Source: a bacterium (GTDB taxonomy: Bacteria > Chloroflexota > Chloroflexia > Chloroflexales > Kallotenuaceae). Taken from it: a DNA stretch of 58,330 nucleotides. Within the stretch, counting starts at the first letter, position 1, and each line of letters starts with the position of its first letter. Positions 1-8,864 of the stretch are shown here, piece after piece. A program made the translations under genes and the position numbers. The stretch is taken from the NCBI GenBank assembly GCA_016781505.1, contig JADDQF010000141.1, forward strand, positions 1 to 58,330. The letters run 5' to 3'. The notes under the pieces were generated by a model. That model did not search any database, was not told where the DNA came from, and saw only the letters and a list, made by a program, of their open reading frames with translations.

Positions 1-459
1 ATGGGCAAACTGGTCGCGGCTGCGCAGCGCGAGCTGATACTGCTTGGTCGGTGTCTCCAAGATCAGCGTTTGAGCGGCACGACCGCGTCCGAAACGTACC
101 AGGGGCTTGGCTGCCTCTCCGTGGGGGCGTTGGCTTTGCCCATGCACGGCCGTGATTTGGTCGAGCGGAATGGTGTATCGCCAGCCGCGCTGGTATACCG
201 TGATGGCATTCCGGTCGAGCTGATAGCGGAGGCTGACTTGCTGCCGCGCGCGTCCCAGGAGCTGTCCGGCTAGCCCGATTGTCAGCACTATGCCCCAGAC
301 GAGGCCCAACAAGCGGAGTGAGATCGGCCATTCGTCGACCGACAGGCGCACCAATGGTAACAGCTGCACGACCCCGGCGCCGGCTAACCCAAGCAGCGCC
401 ATAGCCGCAACAACATACAGCGTGATTTGAAACCTGTAGGGAGCGCGCCAGCCTTTCAC
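1..459 (-). CDS. PH-domain membrane protein, 3' part missing
   Basis: The reverse strand is open from a GTG at 459 to the window edge (153 codons, no stop). The GTG has an AGGAGG ribosome site seven bases upstream. The product starts MKGWRAPYRFQ, has two hydrophobic helices at about residues 10-35 and 42-62, and then a beta-rich stretch (YQLDRNAITVYQRGWRYTIP) typical of bacterial PH (bPH) domains that follow two membrane helices. Its function is unknown; such proteins are usually small membrane proteins of uncharacterised role. It lies downstream of the foldase gene and is separated from it by a hairpin terminator, so it probably has its own expression signal. The C-terminus lies outside the window. 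Confidence 0.7.
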   Translation of the reverse strand, partial: MKGWRAPYRFQITLYVVAAMALLGLAGAGVVQLLPLVRLSVDEWPISLRLLGLVWGIVLTIGLAGQLLGRARQQVSLRYQLDRNAITVYQRGWRYTIPLDQITAVHGQSQRPHGEAAKPLVRFGRGRAAQTLILETPTKQYQLALRSRDQFAH

Positions 460-483
460 CCGCGTTTCCTCCTGCTGACACAC

Positions 484-512
484 AAAGGAGCGGGAGCAAT
501 GCCCGCTCCTTT
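484..512 (-). terminator. Hairpin terminator behind the foldase gene
   Basis: A perfect 11-bp inverted repeat (AAAGGAGCGGG at 484-494, CCCGCTCCTTT at 502-512) with a 7-base loop lies 20 bases past the foldase stop. Read on the minus strand it ends in TTTGTGTG, a weak U-tract. It probably ends transcription of the rpsF-ssb-rpsR-foldase unit. Confidence 0.6.
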
Positions 513-531
513 GCAGCTCCTAGCTCGCTCA

Positions 532-2067
532 CTAGGGCGTGGTTGTGCCGCTTGGCGCGACGCCGGATTCGGGCGTTTGCTCCGCCGGCTCGACCGGTAC
601 CTCAGTCGGCGTGGGCGTCGGCGCTGGAATGATGGTCGCCTGTTGACGCTGTTGGGCGATCCAATCCTGGTACGCAGCCTGCCGCAGTCGCTCCAGCTTC
701 GTCTCGGGATCTTCTGGCACGCGCTGGATGATATGCCAGCCAAATTCACTGCGGACCGGTTGGCTAATCTCGTTTTCTGCGAGCGCCCAGGCGGCGTCAA
801 CAAACGGCTGGACCAATGTTTGGCCGCTATCGGTCTGGCCCTGCCGGTCGAACGTCCCGACAGCGCCGCCCTGCGCTGCAGACCCTTGATCCTCTGACAG
901 CTCACGCGCTACATCGGCAAACGTTTCGGGATTGGCGATCAGCCGTTGGTAAATTTGGTCGGCCTCGGTTTTGCGCTCGGCGAAAAGCGTTTCAAGCTCT
1001 TCCGGGCTCGGCGTTGGACTTGGCGTTGGCGTTGCTTCCGCTGTCGGCGTTTCAGCAGCCGTAGCCGTTTCGGTAGCATCCGCCGCGGTAGGCTCGGGTG
1101 TTGGCGATGGCTTGGGTACTTGCAACAAGATATGGCGGGCACTGATGCGGTCTGGCTCGGATGCGTCGTCTGCCGGGATTTCCTTGACCAGCGCTTCGCC
1201 AACCCGTTGTTGGATCAGCTGCTGCCGATATTGGGCTCGCAGCGCTGCCGCCATCTCTTCCTTGGCTGCGTGGGGCGTCCGCTGTCGCTCCGGCGCTTCC
1301 TCGGGCAGCGCTCCCAAAATGTTCAAATACTCGTTGTACAGCTCGTCAACAACCTGGTTGGCCAGCGTAGTTGCCTCGGCCGGCAAGGGTGTGGCGGTTG
1401 GTACGGCGGTGGCGGTTGGCGTTGTGGCTGCGGTGCTTGCGGCGCTCGCCTCGGCTGTTGCCGCGACCGATGCTTCAGCCGTAACCGTTTCGGTAATACC
1501 GGCTGTGTCGGTTGGTGTGCCGGTGGCCGGCAGGACGCTGCCAAGCTCGCTCACCAGCAGCTGATCAACTTCGCCACCTTCGGGGTTGATCTGAAACTGT
1601 TGTTGCGCCGCCTGTTCGGCCAGCTGCTGGTCGACCCACTGGGACACCAACGTATCGGCAACGGGCTCCTGCCGTGAACGGGAAGTGCCGATTTCGAGCA
1701 GCTGAAGGTTGGCCTGAACAATTTGCTCGTCGAAACGACCGCCCTGACCGAAGCTTTGGTTGGAGCCGAACAGCTTACTGAATTGGAGGGTGCGGGCCAT
1801 CTGCTGAATAGTCTCTTGGCGAGTCAATCGTTCGTAGTCACCACGAGACAGTGTGGCGTTGTTGACCTGCTTCAAGGTTCGGCTGGGGAGCACCAAACGG
1901 TCATACACAAAGCCGCCGATGATCAGGAGCAGGGCAATGCCCACAGCGCCACTGAGCGCCAGGATGACACGACGCTGCACGTTGGCTTCGCGTTGCTGGG
2001 CCTCCATTTGCCGGCGAGTAAGTTGGCGTCGCTCAGGCGGTTGAGAAGGGCGTGGTCGATTGCTCAT
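532..2067 (-). CDS. Membrane-anchored parvulin-type peptidyl-prolyl isomerase (PrsA/SurA-like)
   Basis: 511 residues. A basic cytoplasmic N-terminus and one membrane helix (about 33-55) anchor the protein, placing the rest outside the membrane. Residues 60-290 form a SurA/PrsA-type chaperone region, and a parvulin domain starts near 307 (ISARHILLQV) and ends near 450 (SEFGWHIIQRV), with the family GGAVGTF-like and FGWHII blocks. Three low-complexity T/A/P-rich stretches are visible: about 181-231, 318-355 and 480-511. The middle one interrupts the parvulin domain just after its first strand, which is unusual. The likely role is folding of exported proteins. Start ATG has AAGGA four bases upstream. 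It lies downstream of rpsR on the same strand, with a 102-bp gap. Confidence 0.8.
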   Translation of the reverse strand: MSNRPRPSQPPERRQLTRRQMEAQQREANVQRRVILALSGAVGIALLLIIGGFVYDRLVLPSRTLKQVNNATLSRGDYERLTRQETIQQMARTLQFSKLFGSNQSFGQGGRFDEQIVQANLQLLEIGTSRSRQEPVADTLVSQWVDQQLAEQAAQQQFQINPEGGEVDQLLVSELGSVLPATGTPTDTAGITETVTAEASVAATAEASAASTAATTPTATAVPTATPLPAEATTLANQVVDELYNEYLNILGALPEEAPERQRTPHAAKEEMAAALRAQYRQQLIQQRVGEALVKEIPADDASEPDRISARHILLQVPKPSPTPEPTAADATETATAAETPTAEATPTPSPTPSPEELETLFAERKTEADQIYQRLIANPETFADVARELSEDQGSAAQGGAVGTFDRQGQTDSGQTLVQPFVDAAWALAENEISQPVRSEFGWHIIQRVPEDPETKLERLRQAAYQDWIAQQRQQATIIPAPTPTPTEVPVEPAEQTPESGVAPSGTTTP

Positions 2068-2169
2068 AATTCCTTACACTCTTGCAATAATAAACGGGCA
2101 CGGGGCCTGTGTGCTCCCGTGCCCGCTCCGTCCTCACATCAACATAGGTACGCGTTTCCAGCCCGACTG

Positions 2170-2511
2170 CTAGCCGCGCGACGGCGCAGCCACGAACGGC
2201 AACAGCGCAATATGCCGCGCCCGCTTGATCGCCGTCGCTAGGCCGCGCTGATGCTTGGCACAGGTGCCGCTGCGACGCCGTGGCAAAATTTTACCTCGGT
2301 CGGAAATAAAGCGCTGCAGGCGCTTGATGTCTTTGTAATCGGGCGTGCCGATTTTGTCGGAGCAAAACTGGCAAACCTTGCGGCGGGGGGTGTAGCGCCG
2401 CCGGGTTGCGCCACCCGAAACGTTGGTTGCAGCCGGGGTGATGCGGCGCCGACCCTGGATCGGCTGCTGCTCCTCAAACTGCTCGTCTTGTGTATTGGTA
2501 TCTTGAGCCAT
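2170..2511 (-). CDS. rpsR: 30S ribosomal protein S18
   Basis: 113 residues from the ATG at 2511 (GGTGAAACA before it); an upstream in-frame GTG at 2529 would add MLIGET and is less likely. S18 binds S6 on the platform of the small subunit. The core [21 protein letters not shown] and [29 protein letters not shown] is clear S18. It keeps a Cys-x2-Cys and Cys-x2-His set, so it is a zinc-binding (C-plus) S18. The N-terminus is about 35 residues longer than usual and acidic/Gln-rich. It is the third gene of the conserved rpsF-ssb-rpsR operon. Confidence 0.95.
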   Translation of the reverse strand: MAQDTNTQDEQFEEQQPIQGRRRITPAATNVSGGATRRRYTPRRKVCQFCSDKIGTPDYKDIKRLQRFISDRGKILPRRRSGTCAKHQRGLATAIKRARHIALLPFVAAPSRG

Positions 2512-2587
2512 TGTTTCACCAATTAGCACGGTGCAGCTCGCGACGTGGACAACGTTCGCTGCTGACTGCTACGTATTCACTGCGCTT

Positions 2588-3070
2588 CTAAAAAGGAATA
2601 TCTTCATCGCTAAAGCCACCCTGGTCGTCGGGCATGCTGCGACTGCCACCACGCGGTCCACCAGCAGAACGCGCGCCGCCGTACTGGTTTCGTTCGTGGC
2701 CAACATCATCGCTTGGTTCGCCGCGACCACCCTGGCGGCTTTCAAGAATGATCATGTCGCTCGCAATAATCTCGGTACGGAAGCGTTTTTCACCGGTTTG
2801 CTGATCATCCCAGGAGCGGTTCTGTAACCGGCCTTCGATGTACACCCGCGCTCCCTTATGCAGATGATCGTTGCAAATTTCGGCGAGACGGTTCCACGAA
2901 ACGATCGTAAACCATTCGGTTTCATCGCGTGTATTGCCTTCGCCATCACGCCATTGCCGTCCGATTGCCATGCGAAACGTCGTAATTGGCACCCCCTGCT
3001 GGGTGTAGCGCAGCTCCGGGTCTGTCCCAAGGCGGCCAATTAACATGACCTTGTTTAAATCCTTCGCCAT
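2588..3070 (-). CDS. ssb: Single-stranded DNA-binding protein
   Basis: 160 residues from the ATG at 3070; a TTG two codons upstream is rejected. An OB fold covers about 1-108 (KDLNKVMLIGRLGTDPELRY, EWFTIVSWNRLAEICNDHL, KGARVYIEGRLQNRSW). A Gly/Arg/Ser-rich flexible tail follows, ending in the acidic tip DEDIPF that recruits replication and repair partners. It sits between rpsF and rpsR, its standard place in bacteria, and would coat single-stranded DNA in replication, repair and recombination. Confidence 0.96.
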   Translation of the reverse strand: MAKDLNKVMLIGRLGTDPELRYTQQGVPITTFRMAIGRQWRDGEGNTRDETEWFTIVSWNRLAEICNDHLHKGARVYIEGRLQNRSWDDQQTGEKRFRTEIIASDMIILESRQGGRGEPSDDVGHERNQYGGARSAGGPRGGSRSMPDDQGGFSDEDIPF

Positions 3071-3142
3071 CGACAATTACCAAAAAGCAAAAAGCAATAA
3101 GCACCACTGGCAGCGTCAAGTATGCCGATTGCTCGTTGTTGA

Positions 3143-3457
3143 TTACTCGTTAACGGTCAGCAGATATCGCATAATGCTTTCAGTCAGCTTGATGTCACGC
3201 TCGATGACCCGAATCTGCTGTGGCTCGGCCTGGAATTGCGAAAAGACGTAAAAGCCTTCCGTCAAATCCTGACTGTTGTGCCGAATGGGATAGGCGAGCT
3301 TGCGGCGGCCAGTGGGAGCCAACGGTTCGCCATCGGCAATGGTCGCTCCAGCACTCGTGATAAAACCATTGACCCGATCAGTGATGGCGGCATACTCTGC
3401 ATCACCGCCGGCCCGGGGGTCGATGATATACATCAACTCGTAGTTGCGTACGCGCAC
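3143..3457 (-). CDS. rpsF: 30S ribosomal protein S6
   Basis: 104 residues. I chose the GTG at 3457 because AAAGGAGGTG lies directly upstream; translation from further upstream would read through that ribosome site. The product VRNYELMYIIDPR...TGRRKLAYPIRH...EGFYVFSQFQ matches S6 over its full length, which pairs with S18 in the small-subunit platform. It is first in the rpsF-ssb-rpsR operon, with an extended -10 promoter about 100 bases upstream. Confidence 0.95.
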   Translation of the reverse strand: MRVRNYELMYIIDPRAGGDAEYAAITDRVNGFITSAGATIADGEPLAPTGRRKLAYPIRHNSQDLTEGFYVFSQFQAEPQQIRVIERDIKLTESIMRYLLTVNE

Positions 3458-3557
3458 GGTTACACCTCCTTTCCATGGGATTTGCCCTGCGAACAAACAA
3501 CCGACGGCGCGTTGTGGTCGCCGTCGCAGAGCAGAAAGGTATTAAGTTGTTGGCGGG

Positions 3558-3563
3558 ATTATA
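3558..3563 (-). promoter_or_regulatory. Extended -10 promoter for rpsF operon
   Basis: On the minus strand TGGTATAAT is a consensus extended -10 element, about 100 bases upstream of the rpsF start. No good -35 is present 16-18 bases further up, which fits an extended -10 promoter. Confidence 0.5.
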
Positions 3564-3658
3564 CCACAAGTTCGGCAGGAGCGGGACAGGGAGGTTGGAC
3601 CGCCAAGCGGCCAGACAATAACACCCGTTGCACAGCCGTGATCTACTCCCCCAAACGG

Positions 3659-4924
3659 CTACTCATGGCGCAGCGCCATCAGCGGATCAAGCTTGGCTGC
3701 CTGGTTCGCCGGATACAAGCCGGCCACGATCCCGATCAGCGTCGCGAATAGGAGGGAATACAGCACGAGTGACGGCGTGACCACAAAAAAGTCGCCCCGT
3801 ACCGGCAACTGCTCACGCTCGATATACCACAGAATGACCCGGTTGAGCAGCTTGCCCAAGCCATAGCCGGCGAGGATCCCGATCACGCCACCCATCAAGC
3901 CGATCAGCCCGGCTTCCAGCATAAACATCAGCCGAATGTCGCCCCGGGATGCGCCGATCGCTTTGAGCGTGCCGATTTCCCGTGTTCGCTCGTAAATCGA
4001 CATAATCATGGTATTGACGATGCCGAGCGAGGCGACCAGCAGGGCCAGACCGCCCACGGACGAGAGCATGACGTTGATCACGGTAAAGACCTGATCGGCC
4101 AAGCTTAAGATCAGCTCAAGCGACTGGACCCGAAAGCCCTCGGCCCGAATTTGGCCAACCAGCGCGCTAGCAGTGTTAACATCGTCCGCCAAGATGGTGA
4201 CCGAGTCGTACCCGTCGCTCTTGAGCAATTCGGGCTTGTTAAACCACCAGCTCTTCATCGCGATGCGGTCCGGCAAGGGCACGCGCACAACCGGAGACTC
4301 GTCTGTTGAAACGCCGACAACGGTGAACGAAAACGCCTGTTGCTCGCCCCGTGGCGCCTGGAGCACGATTTCGACCGATTGCCCAACCAGGCTTGGGGCT
4401 TGATCACGGCCGATATTGAGCTCGCGCAGCGCACCGGCTGTGAGCACCATTGAGCCCGCAGTTGAAGGAAGCTCAATCTGGCCCGCAATCGCGGTAGGTG
4501 GCTGCTGAAACGGAACCTGGTTCAACGCGTTCGCCGGACCTTCGACGCTGATCTGCTGCGTCCGGTCGCCGATTCTCAGCCCACTCGCCACGCCGAGCGG
4601 CAGGTCAACCTCGGCCACAACTTCCTTGACTTTGGGCAGCTGGCGCCAGCGAGCAACCTCGGCGTCGGTAATCGGTTTACTGCGCTGGGGTGGCGCAAAC
4701 TGGGTAAAGAAATTGCGCTCCCCTTCCTGAGGTCGGATAAAAACGCGCTCCAGCCCGATCGCCTTGAATTGTTTGTTGATTTCAAGCCGCACGCCGATGC
4801 CCAACGACACCATGGTCACAATCGTTAAAATACCGACGATCACGCCAATCGAGGTCAACATAGTGCGGACTTTGCGGCGGCCAAGGTTGGACAGCGCATT
4901 GCGGCCAAGATCGCCGAAGGTCAT
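3659..4924 (-). CDS. ABC transporter permease, MacB/FtsX family
   Basis: 421 residues with the MacB-type layout: one N-terminal membrane helix (about 20-45, RTMLTSIGVIVGILTIVTM), a large extracytoplasmic MacB_PCD domain (about 45-280) and three C-terminal helices (about 285-310, 335-365, 385-410) forming the FtsX domain. The SIYERTREIGTLKAIGASRGDI coupling segment between the helices is characteristic. With the overlapping ATPase gene it should form a mechanotransmission-type exporter acting on peptides, antibiotics or lipoproteins; the substrate cannot be read from sequence. The ATG overlaps the stop of the upstream ATPase gene by four bases (ATGA), indicating coupled translation. Confidence 0.88.
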   Translation of the reverse strand: MTFGDLGRNALSNLGRRKVRTMLTSIGVIVGILTIVTMVSLGIGVRLEINKQFKAIGLERVFIRPQEGERNFFTQFAPPQRSKPITDAEVARWRQLPKVKEVVAEVDLPLGVASGLRIGDRTQQISVEGPANALNQVPFQQPPTAIAGQIELPSTAGSMVLTAGALRELNIGRDQAPSLVGQSVEIVLQAPRGEQQAFSFTVVGVSTDESPVVRVPLPDRIAMKSWWFNKPELLKSDGYDSVTILADDVNTASALVGQIRAEGFRVQSLELILSLADQVFTVINVMLSSVGGLALLVASLGIVNTMIMSIYERTREIGTLKAIGASRGDIRLMFMLEAGLIGLMGGVIGILAGYGLGKLLNRVILWYIEREQLPVRGDFFVVTPSLVLYSLLFATLIGIVAGLYPANQAAKLDPLMALRHE

Positions 4925-5661
4925 GGCAGCACCTCTTCCGCCAGCTCGACGCGAGCTGCGCGCTCATCGGCAATCTCGATCTGTGCGACGCGGCCGTCGA
5001 GCATATGCACGATCCGGTCCGCACAGGAGGCTACGTTGAGGTCATGCGTGACCAGCACCAGCGTCAGCCCCTGGGCTTGAATCGTGTCGCGCAGCAGGTT
5101 AAGAATTTCTTTGCCGGTCTTTGAGTCGAGGTTGCCGGTTGGCTCATCCGCCAGCAACAACGCCGGTTGGTTGGCGAGTGCCCGCGCGACCGCGACCCGC
5201 TGCATTTCGCCGCCGGATAGCTCGTTGGGCTTATGGCCGGCACGCTTCGCTAAGCCAACCTGGGCCAGCAGCTGAAGTGCTCGCTCACGCCGCTGCCGAC
5301 GGCCCACGCCAGCCAGCATCAACGGCACCTCAACATTTTCGGCGGCGCTGCGGGTTGGCAGCAGGTTGAAGCTTTGGAAAATAAAGCCGATGCGGTCGCG
5401 CCGGTAATGGACCAAGCGCTTGTCAGTCGCTTTCCCAAGCTCAAGGTCTTCGATCCATATTTCGCCGCTGGTGGGCCGATCCAGGCCGCCGATCAGGTTG
5501 AGCAAGGTCGATTTGCCGGAACCGGATGGACCAATCAAGGCCACGAACTCACCCCGCTGGATTTCTAGATCGACGCCATTCAGCGCCATGACCGCTTCCT
5601 TGCCCATGGCGTAACGCCGGGCCAGTTTGCGTGCGCTAATGATCGGAGCCGCTGTGTGCAT
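4921..5661 (-). CDS. ABC transporter ATPase, MacB/LolD type
   Basis: 246 residues. Walker A GPSGSGKST (about 43-51), Q-loop QSFNLLP, signature LSGGEMQRVAVARAL, Walker B LLLADEPTGNLDS and H-loop VTHD are all present, and the order and the DEPTGNLDS form are those of the LolD/MacB subfamily. It powers the permease encoded directly downstream (4-bp overlap). The ATG at 5661 has AAGGG upstream. A 110-bp gap with a hairpin separates it from the LolA-like lipoprotein gene, which could be functionally linked to a lipoprotein-handling transporter; that link is inference from position only. Confidence 0.9.
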   Translation of the reverse strand: MHTAAPIISARKLARRYAMGKEAVMALNGVDLEIQRGEFVALIGPSGSGKSTLLNLIGGLDRPTSGEIWIEDLELGKATDKRLVHYRRDRIGFIFQSFNLLPTRSAAENVEVPLMLAGVGRRQRRERALQLLAQVGLAKRAGHKPNELSGGEMQRVAVARALANQPALLLADEPTGNLDSKTGKEILNLLRDTIQAQGLTLVLVTHDLNVASCADRIVHMLDGRVAQIEIADERAARVELAEEVLP

Positions 5662-5705
5662 GTCGTATCCCTTGAAGTTCCATCACGCAACCACGTGCTA
5701 CCACG

Positions 5706-5711
5706 ATTCTA
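5706..5711 (-). promoter_or_regulatory. Possible extended -10 for the ABC pair
   Basis: TGCTAGAAT on the minus strand, about 45 bases upstream of the ATPase start and just past the hairpin that ends the preceding gene. No convincing -35. Confidence 0.35.
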
Positions 5712-5722
5712 GCACGAAAGGA

Positions 5723-5751
5723 GGTAGGGGCTGAGACACCTCGCCCCTACC
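5723..5751 (-). terminator. Terminator behind the lipoprotein gene
   Basis: GGTAGGGGC (5723-5731) and GCCCCTACC (5743-5751) form a perfect 9-bp stem 21 bases past the lipoprotein stop; read on the minus strand the 3' flank is TCCTTTCG. Confidence 0.55.
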
Positions 5752-5771
5752 GGTCGATCCAGCAGCGCGCG

Positions 5772-6932
5772 CTACTTGAGCGACTCCGCGATGTTGAGCG
5801 CTTGATCCGGGCTGAGGGTCCCGGCAACCACAAACGTGACGCCGTTTTCTTCCCAGCGCAGCAGCGTACCTTGTTCCGCGCCGGTACCCCCGGTTACCAG
5901 CGTTCCCTGCTGGCCGCGCACCGTCACGGTCTGGGCCTGTGCGCCTGCTGGCGCCTCGCCCGCGCCTGGGAGCCCACCTTTGCCCTGCACCAGGCTAAAC
6001 GTGACTGAGCCGGAATAGTTCTGCACGATGGTCTCACTACGCAGGTTAAGCAGCTGGACTTCGTCGAGCTGCGCCCCGTCTGGCAGCGTTGCCGGCTCAA
6101 GCACCGGGAACGAAACCTGCTGGCGGGCGTCGTCCAGCGTCGTGGTTTGCGGCCGAGCCTGCTTGGCAATTTCAGCCGCGTTGATGACCTCGGCGTTCGC
6201 GGGCGGCGTAAAGGCAAACCTTTCGTCGGCAATCGGTTGATTCAGCTCAAGCGTTGCCGCCGTTGCTTCAACCCGTCCAAGATCTTTGGCATCGATCAAG
6301 GCCTTGACCGGCAAATCGGTCTCCTTGTCGATCCACAAATTGGTGTCGACCACGCTGCCGAGCTGGAGCTGCTCCTGCGTTTCGGCCTTGGGCGTAAGCC
6401 TGATTTTGCGGGTGTCGCGGCCGGCGACCTGCTCGCTCTCGCTTTCGATCGTCACGTCAGAGCCGTCGAGCAGCTGCTGCAGCATTTCCTGCATGCGCAT
6501 CATCTGGGCGGTGGGATCTTGCGCTCCAACACCGCCGTTGTGCAGCTCGCTGAGCTTGCCGGTCACAACCTTGTTTTCCTGCGGGTTGTACAGCCAAAAG
6601 GTCGCGCCGTCGTTGACAAACTCGGTGCCGACTATGTTGGCTGCGCGGTCGTCGCCGCTTGCCTGCAGCACTTTAGCCCGCAGCTGCACGATTGCTTTGC
6701 CGGCGGCATCGGTCTGGTCGGTCTTTTTAGCCCAGCTCTCGATGGAAAAAGAGCCGCTGCGCTCCGGCGAGTTAAGGGTTACTTCGGCCACCGTGTGCGC
6801 TGTTTGGAGCTTATCGCGAGCTGCCTGCATCCGCTGCATAATCTCTTCAGCGGTCAGCGTCTGACCCGGAGCACAGGCCACGAGTACCATACTCACCAGC
6901 ATCAGCACCGTTGCAAAACGAAGGATTCGCAT
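5772..6932 (-). CDS. LolA-like outer lipoprotein-sorting-type lipoprotein with C-terminal DUF4367-like domain
   Basis: 386 residues from the ATG at 6932 (GGCAGGAACAGT before it); longer in-frame starts lack a ribosome site and put the signal peptide inside the protein. MRILRFATVLMLVSMVLVAC is a lipoprotein signal with Cys20 as the lipidated residue. Residues 25-250 (EEIMQRMQAARDKLQTAHTV... FWLYNPQENKVVTGKL) resemble LolA/DUF2092 beta-barrel-like half folds; residues 270-386 (FPVLEPATLPDGAQLDEVQLL... LRWEENGVTFVVAGTLS) resemble DUF4367. In Gram-positive-type or monoderm Chloroflexota such proteins are surface lipoproteins of unknown role. Neighbours are an ABC exporter downstream and a histidine kinase upstream. 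Confidence 0.75.
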   Translation of the reverse strand: MRILRFATVLMLVSMVLVACAPGQTLTAEEIMQRMQAARDKLQTAHTVAEVTLNSPERSGSFSIESWAKKTDQTDAAGKAIVQLRAKVLQASGDDRAANIVGTEFVNDGATFWLYNPQENKVVTGKLSELHNGGVGAQDPTAQMMRMQEMLQQLLDGSDVTIESESEQVAGRDTRKIRLTPKAETQEQLQLGSVVDTNLWIDKETDLPVKALIDAKDLGRVEATAATLELNQPIADERFAFTPPANAEVINAAEIAKQARPQTTTLDDARQQVSFPVLEPATLPDGAQLDEVQLLNLRSETIVQNYSGSVTFSLVQGKGGLPGAGEAPAGAQAQTVTVRGQQGTLVTGGTGAEQGTLLRWEENGVTFVVAGTLSPDQALNIAESLK

Positions 6933-7071
6933 ACTGTTCCTGCCTTTGATCAACATTCGTCTCTGTTTGTAGGATAAGCTAGTTCCGACTCGCCGTGTGT
7001 GAAAAGCTGTGATCATCGTGTTACCAACTGTTACATTCGGAGGTCGGGCGGGGAGATACCCAAAGCTAGGC

Positions 7072-8475
7072 TTATGCCTCGTCCAGCAATGGCAGGCAAA
7101 CCTGGATGCTGCTCCAGGGCTCGTCAAGGACGGTAGCATTGCCGCCATGCGCCGTTACAATTTCGCGAACCAGGGCGAGTCCAAGTCCTTGGCCGGCGGC
7201 AACGCGCGCTGGTTCGACCGCCTGATGGGTGAAGCCTCGCTCCCACACACGCTCACGCAGCGCAGGCTCGATGCCGGGACCACTGTCGCGGACCTGTAGC
7301 TGCGCCATGCCGTCACGCTGGGCTGCAGCCAGCCGAACGAAGCCACCTGGTGGAGTCCAGCTGAGCGCGTTGTCGAGCAAATTGAGCAGCACCTGTTTCA
7401 GCCGGTCGTAGTCGCCCGCGACAACCAGGTTGGGCGCCGACATGCAGCTTAGCGCGATGCCAAGTCGCTCCGCGCGTGGCTGCATGATCCGGCCAACGTC
7501 GGCAACCAGAGCTGCAATATCAACCGGCTGGCGGCGCAGATTGGACACCATACTCGTGTCGCGCGGGCTCAGCAGCGCTTCGACCAAACGCTGCAAGCGC
7601 GCTGCCTCGGATTGAATCGTCATGAGCGCATCATGTTGCTCGGGGCTGGCGTCGTCTTCCAAATTCTCGGCCGTGCCCCGAATCGCCGTGAGCGGGGTGC
7701 GCAGCTCATGCGAGACGGTGCGGTAAAACTCCTGGCGGGCAGCGGCTAAGCGCTCGACTTCGGCCAGTCTGGACTGCAGCTCATCGGCCATACGATTCAG
7801 CTGCGCCGCCACCTTGCCGATCTCGTCGCCGCTGCGGTCCTGTGAACGCGCCGTGGTATCGCCAGCAGCGATCGTTTCGGCCACCTGGCCCAGTCGGCGT
7901 AAAGGCCGCACGAGACTCCGGGCCAGCACATGCCCCACCAGGGCTGCGCCGAGCAAGGCGAGGGCCGCGCTCGGTACCAGGGCGGCCAGCATCTGTTGCA
8001 GCAGCGCCTGTTCACGCGCGGCCGTCTGAGATACCTCGACCACGCCCAACGTTTGAGCGCCGCGGATCACGCGCTCGGCGGCAAAGCGACGTTGGCCTTC
8101 GATGGTTACTGGCTGGATCGGCAGCGGATTCGGCAGCAGCGCGAGCGCCGCGCTGGAAGGAAAGGCGCCAAGATCGTTGCGACTGGCGTACAGCACGGCA
8201 CCATTGGGCGCGAACACCCGCACAGTTGTATCGGCGGGGACACTGAAGCGGCGTCCCAGCGTTGGAGCGATGGCGGCGAGTGTATTGGTATCGGCGGCAA
8301 CTTCTCCGGCGAAGACCGCATACACGCGTGCTTGGGCCGACAAACTCGCCAGCGTTTGGGCGCGCTGACTACGCTGCACAAGGACCAACGTCGCAACGCC
8401 AAGCACGGCCAGGCCGGCGAGCGTTACGAGCACATGCGAAAGCGTAAGCCGGGTTGTCAGCGAGCGACGACGCAT
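7072..8475 (-). CDS. Sensor histidine kinase
   Basis: 467 residues from the ATG at 8475. Membrane helices at about 12-34 and 163-185 flank an extracytoplasmic sensor of some 130 residues. A HAMP linker (about 186-238) is followed by HisKA with the phospho-acceptor His256 (TVSHELRTPL) and a HATPase_c domain with N box (QVLLNLLDNALSW), G1 (DSGPGIEP) and G2 (GQGLGLAL). No response regulator gene is adjacent, so it is an orphan kinase in this window. It lies 45 bases downstream of the small gene at 8520-8864 and may be co-transcribed with it and the CobW-like GTPase, though a functional link is not shown by the sequence. Confidence 0.88.
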   Translation of the reverse strand: MRRRSLTTRLTLSHVLVTLAGLAVLGVATLVLVQRSQRAQTLASLSAQARVYAVFAGEVAADTNTLAAIAPTLGRRFSVPADTTVRVFAPNGAVLYASRNDLGAFPSSAALALLPNPLPIQPVTIEGQRRFAAERVIRGAQTLGVVEVSQTAAREQALLQQMLAALVPSAALALLGAALVGHVLARSLVRPLRRLGQVAETIAAGDTTARSQDRSGDEIGKVAAQLNRMADELQSRLAEVERLAAARQEFYRTVSHELRTPLTAIRGTAENLEDDASPEQHDALMTIQSEAARLQRLVEALLSPRDTSMVSNLRRQPVDIAALVADVGRIMQPRAERLGIALSCMSAPNLVVAGDYDRLKQVLLNLLDNALSWTPPGGFVRLAAAQRDGMAQLQVRDSGPGIEPALRERVWERGFTHQAVEPARVAAGQGLGLALVREIVTAHGGNATVLDEPWSSIQVCLPLLDEA

Positions 8476-8519
8476 TGGTGCACGCTCACGTTTGCCAAGA
8501 GTGTTCGGTCGCTGCGGTG

Positions 8520-8864
8520 TTAACCGCGCAGATCGGCCAGGGCGCTGTCCACAGCTTGGGCAACTTGTGCGTCCGTGAGACTGTAGATGGCGGCATAAAC
8601 CGTCATCTCGGCGTGTGTGAGGGCATGACCCAACGCGCCTGCCCACTGCGGGCGATCGGTTGCCGCGGTCAGCGAGCCGTAGGTAGCTTCAGCGCCGCTG
8701 GTCACCATAACTTTGATATGCCCGATCCACTGCGGATTAACTGACGCGAGTCGACCGCCAATTCCCGCGAGCAGCACCGCAATCTGTTTACGCAGCGCCT
8801 CCGGTGACTGCGGCTCCGGCCAGCTCAGTGTGCGCCGCCGCGCCGCCGTGCCTGCTTTTAGCAT
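8520..8864 (-). CDS. Hypothetical protein, translationally coupled to a CobW-like GTPase
   Basis: 114 residues; I do not recognise the family. The protein is soluble, alpha/beta in composition (KQIAVLLAGIGGRLASVNPQWIGHIKVMV) with a conserved-looking IGHIKV segment and a helical C-terminus. Its ATG sits inside the last codons of the upstream GTPase gene, overlapping by seven bases, so the two proteins are probably made together and may work together. No metal-binding cluster stands out; one His-containing segment (GALGHALTHAEMTVYA) could bind a metal but that is speculation. Confidence 0.65.
   Translation of the reverse strand: MLKAGTAARRRTLSWPEPQSPEALRKQIAVLLAGIGGRLASVNPQWIGHIKVMVTSGAEATYGSLTAATDRPQWAGALGHALTHAEMTVYAAIYSLTDAQVAQAVDSALADLRG

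Noticed and set aside
946-1677. Plus-strand open frames with Ala/Gly- or Cys/Arg-rich product
   Set aside because: Mirror of the T/A/P-rich foldase linkers.
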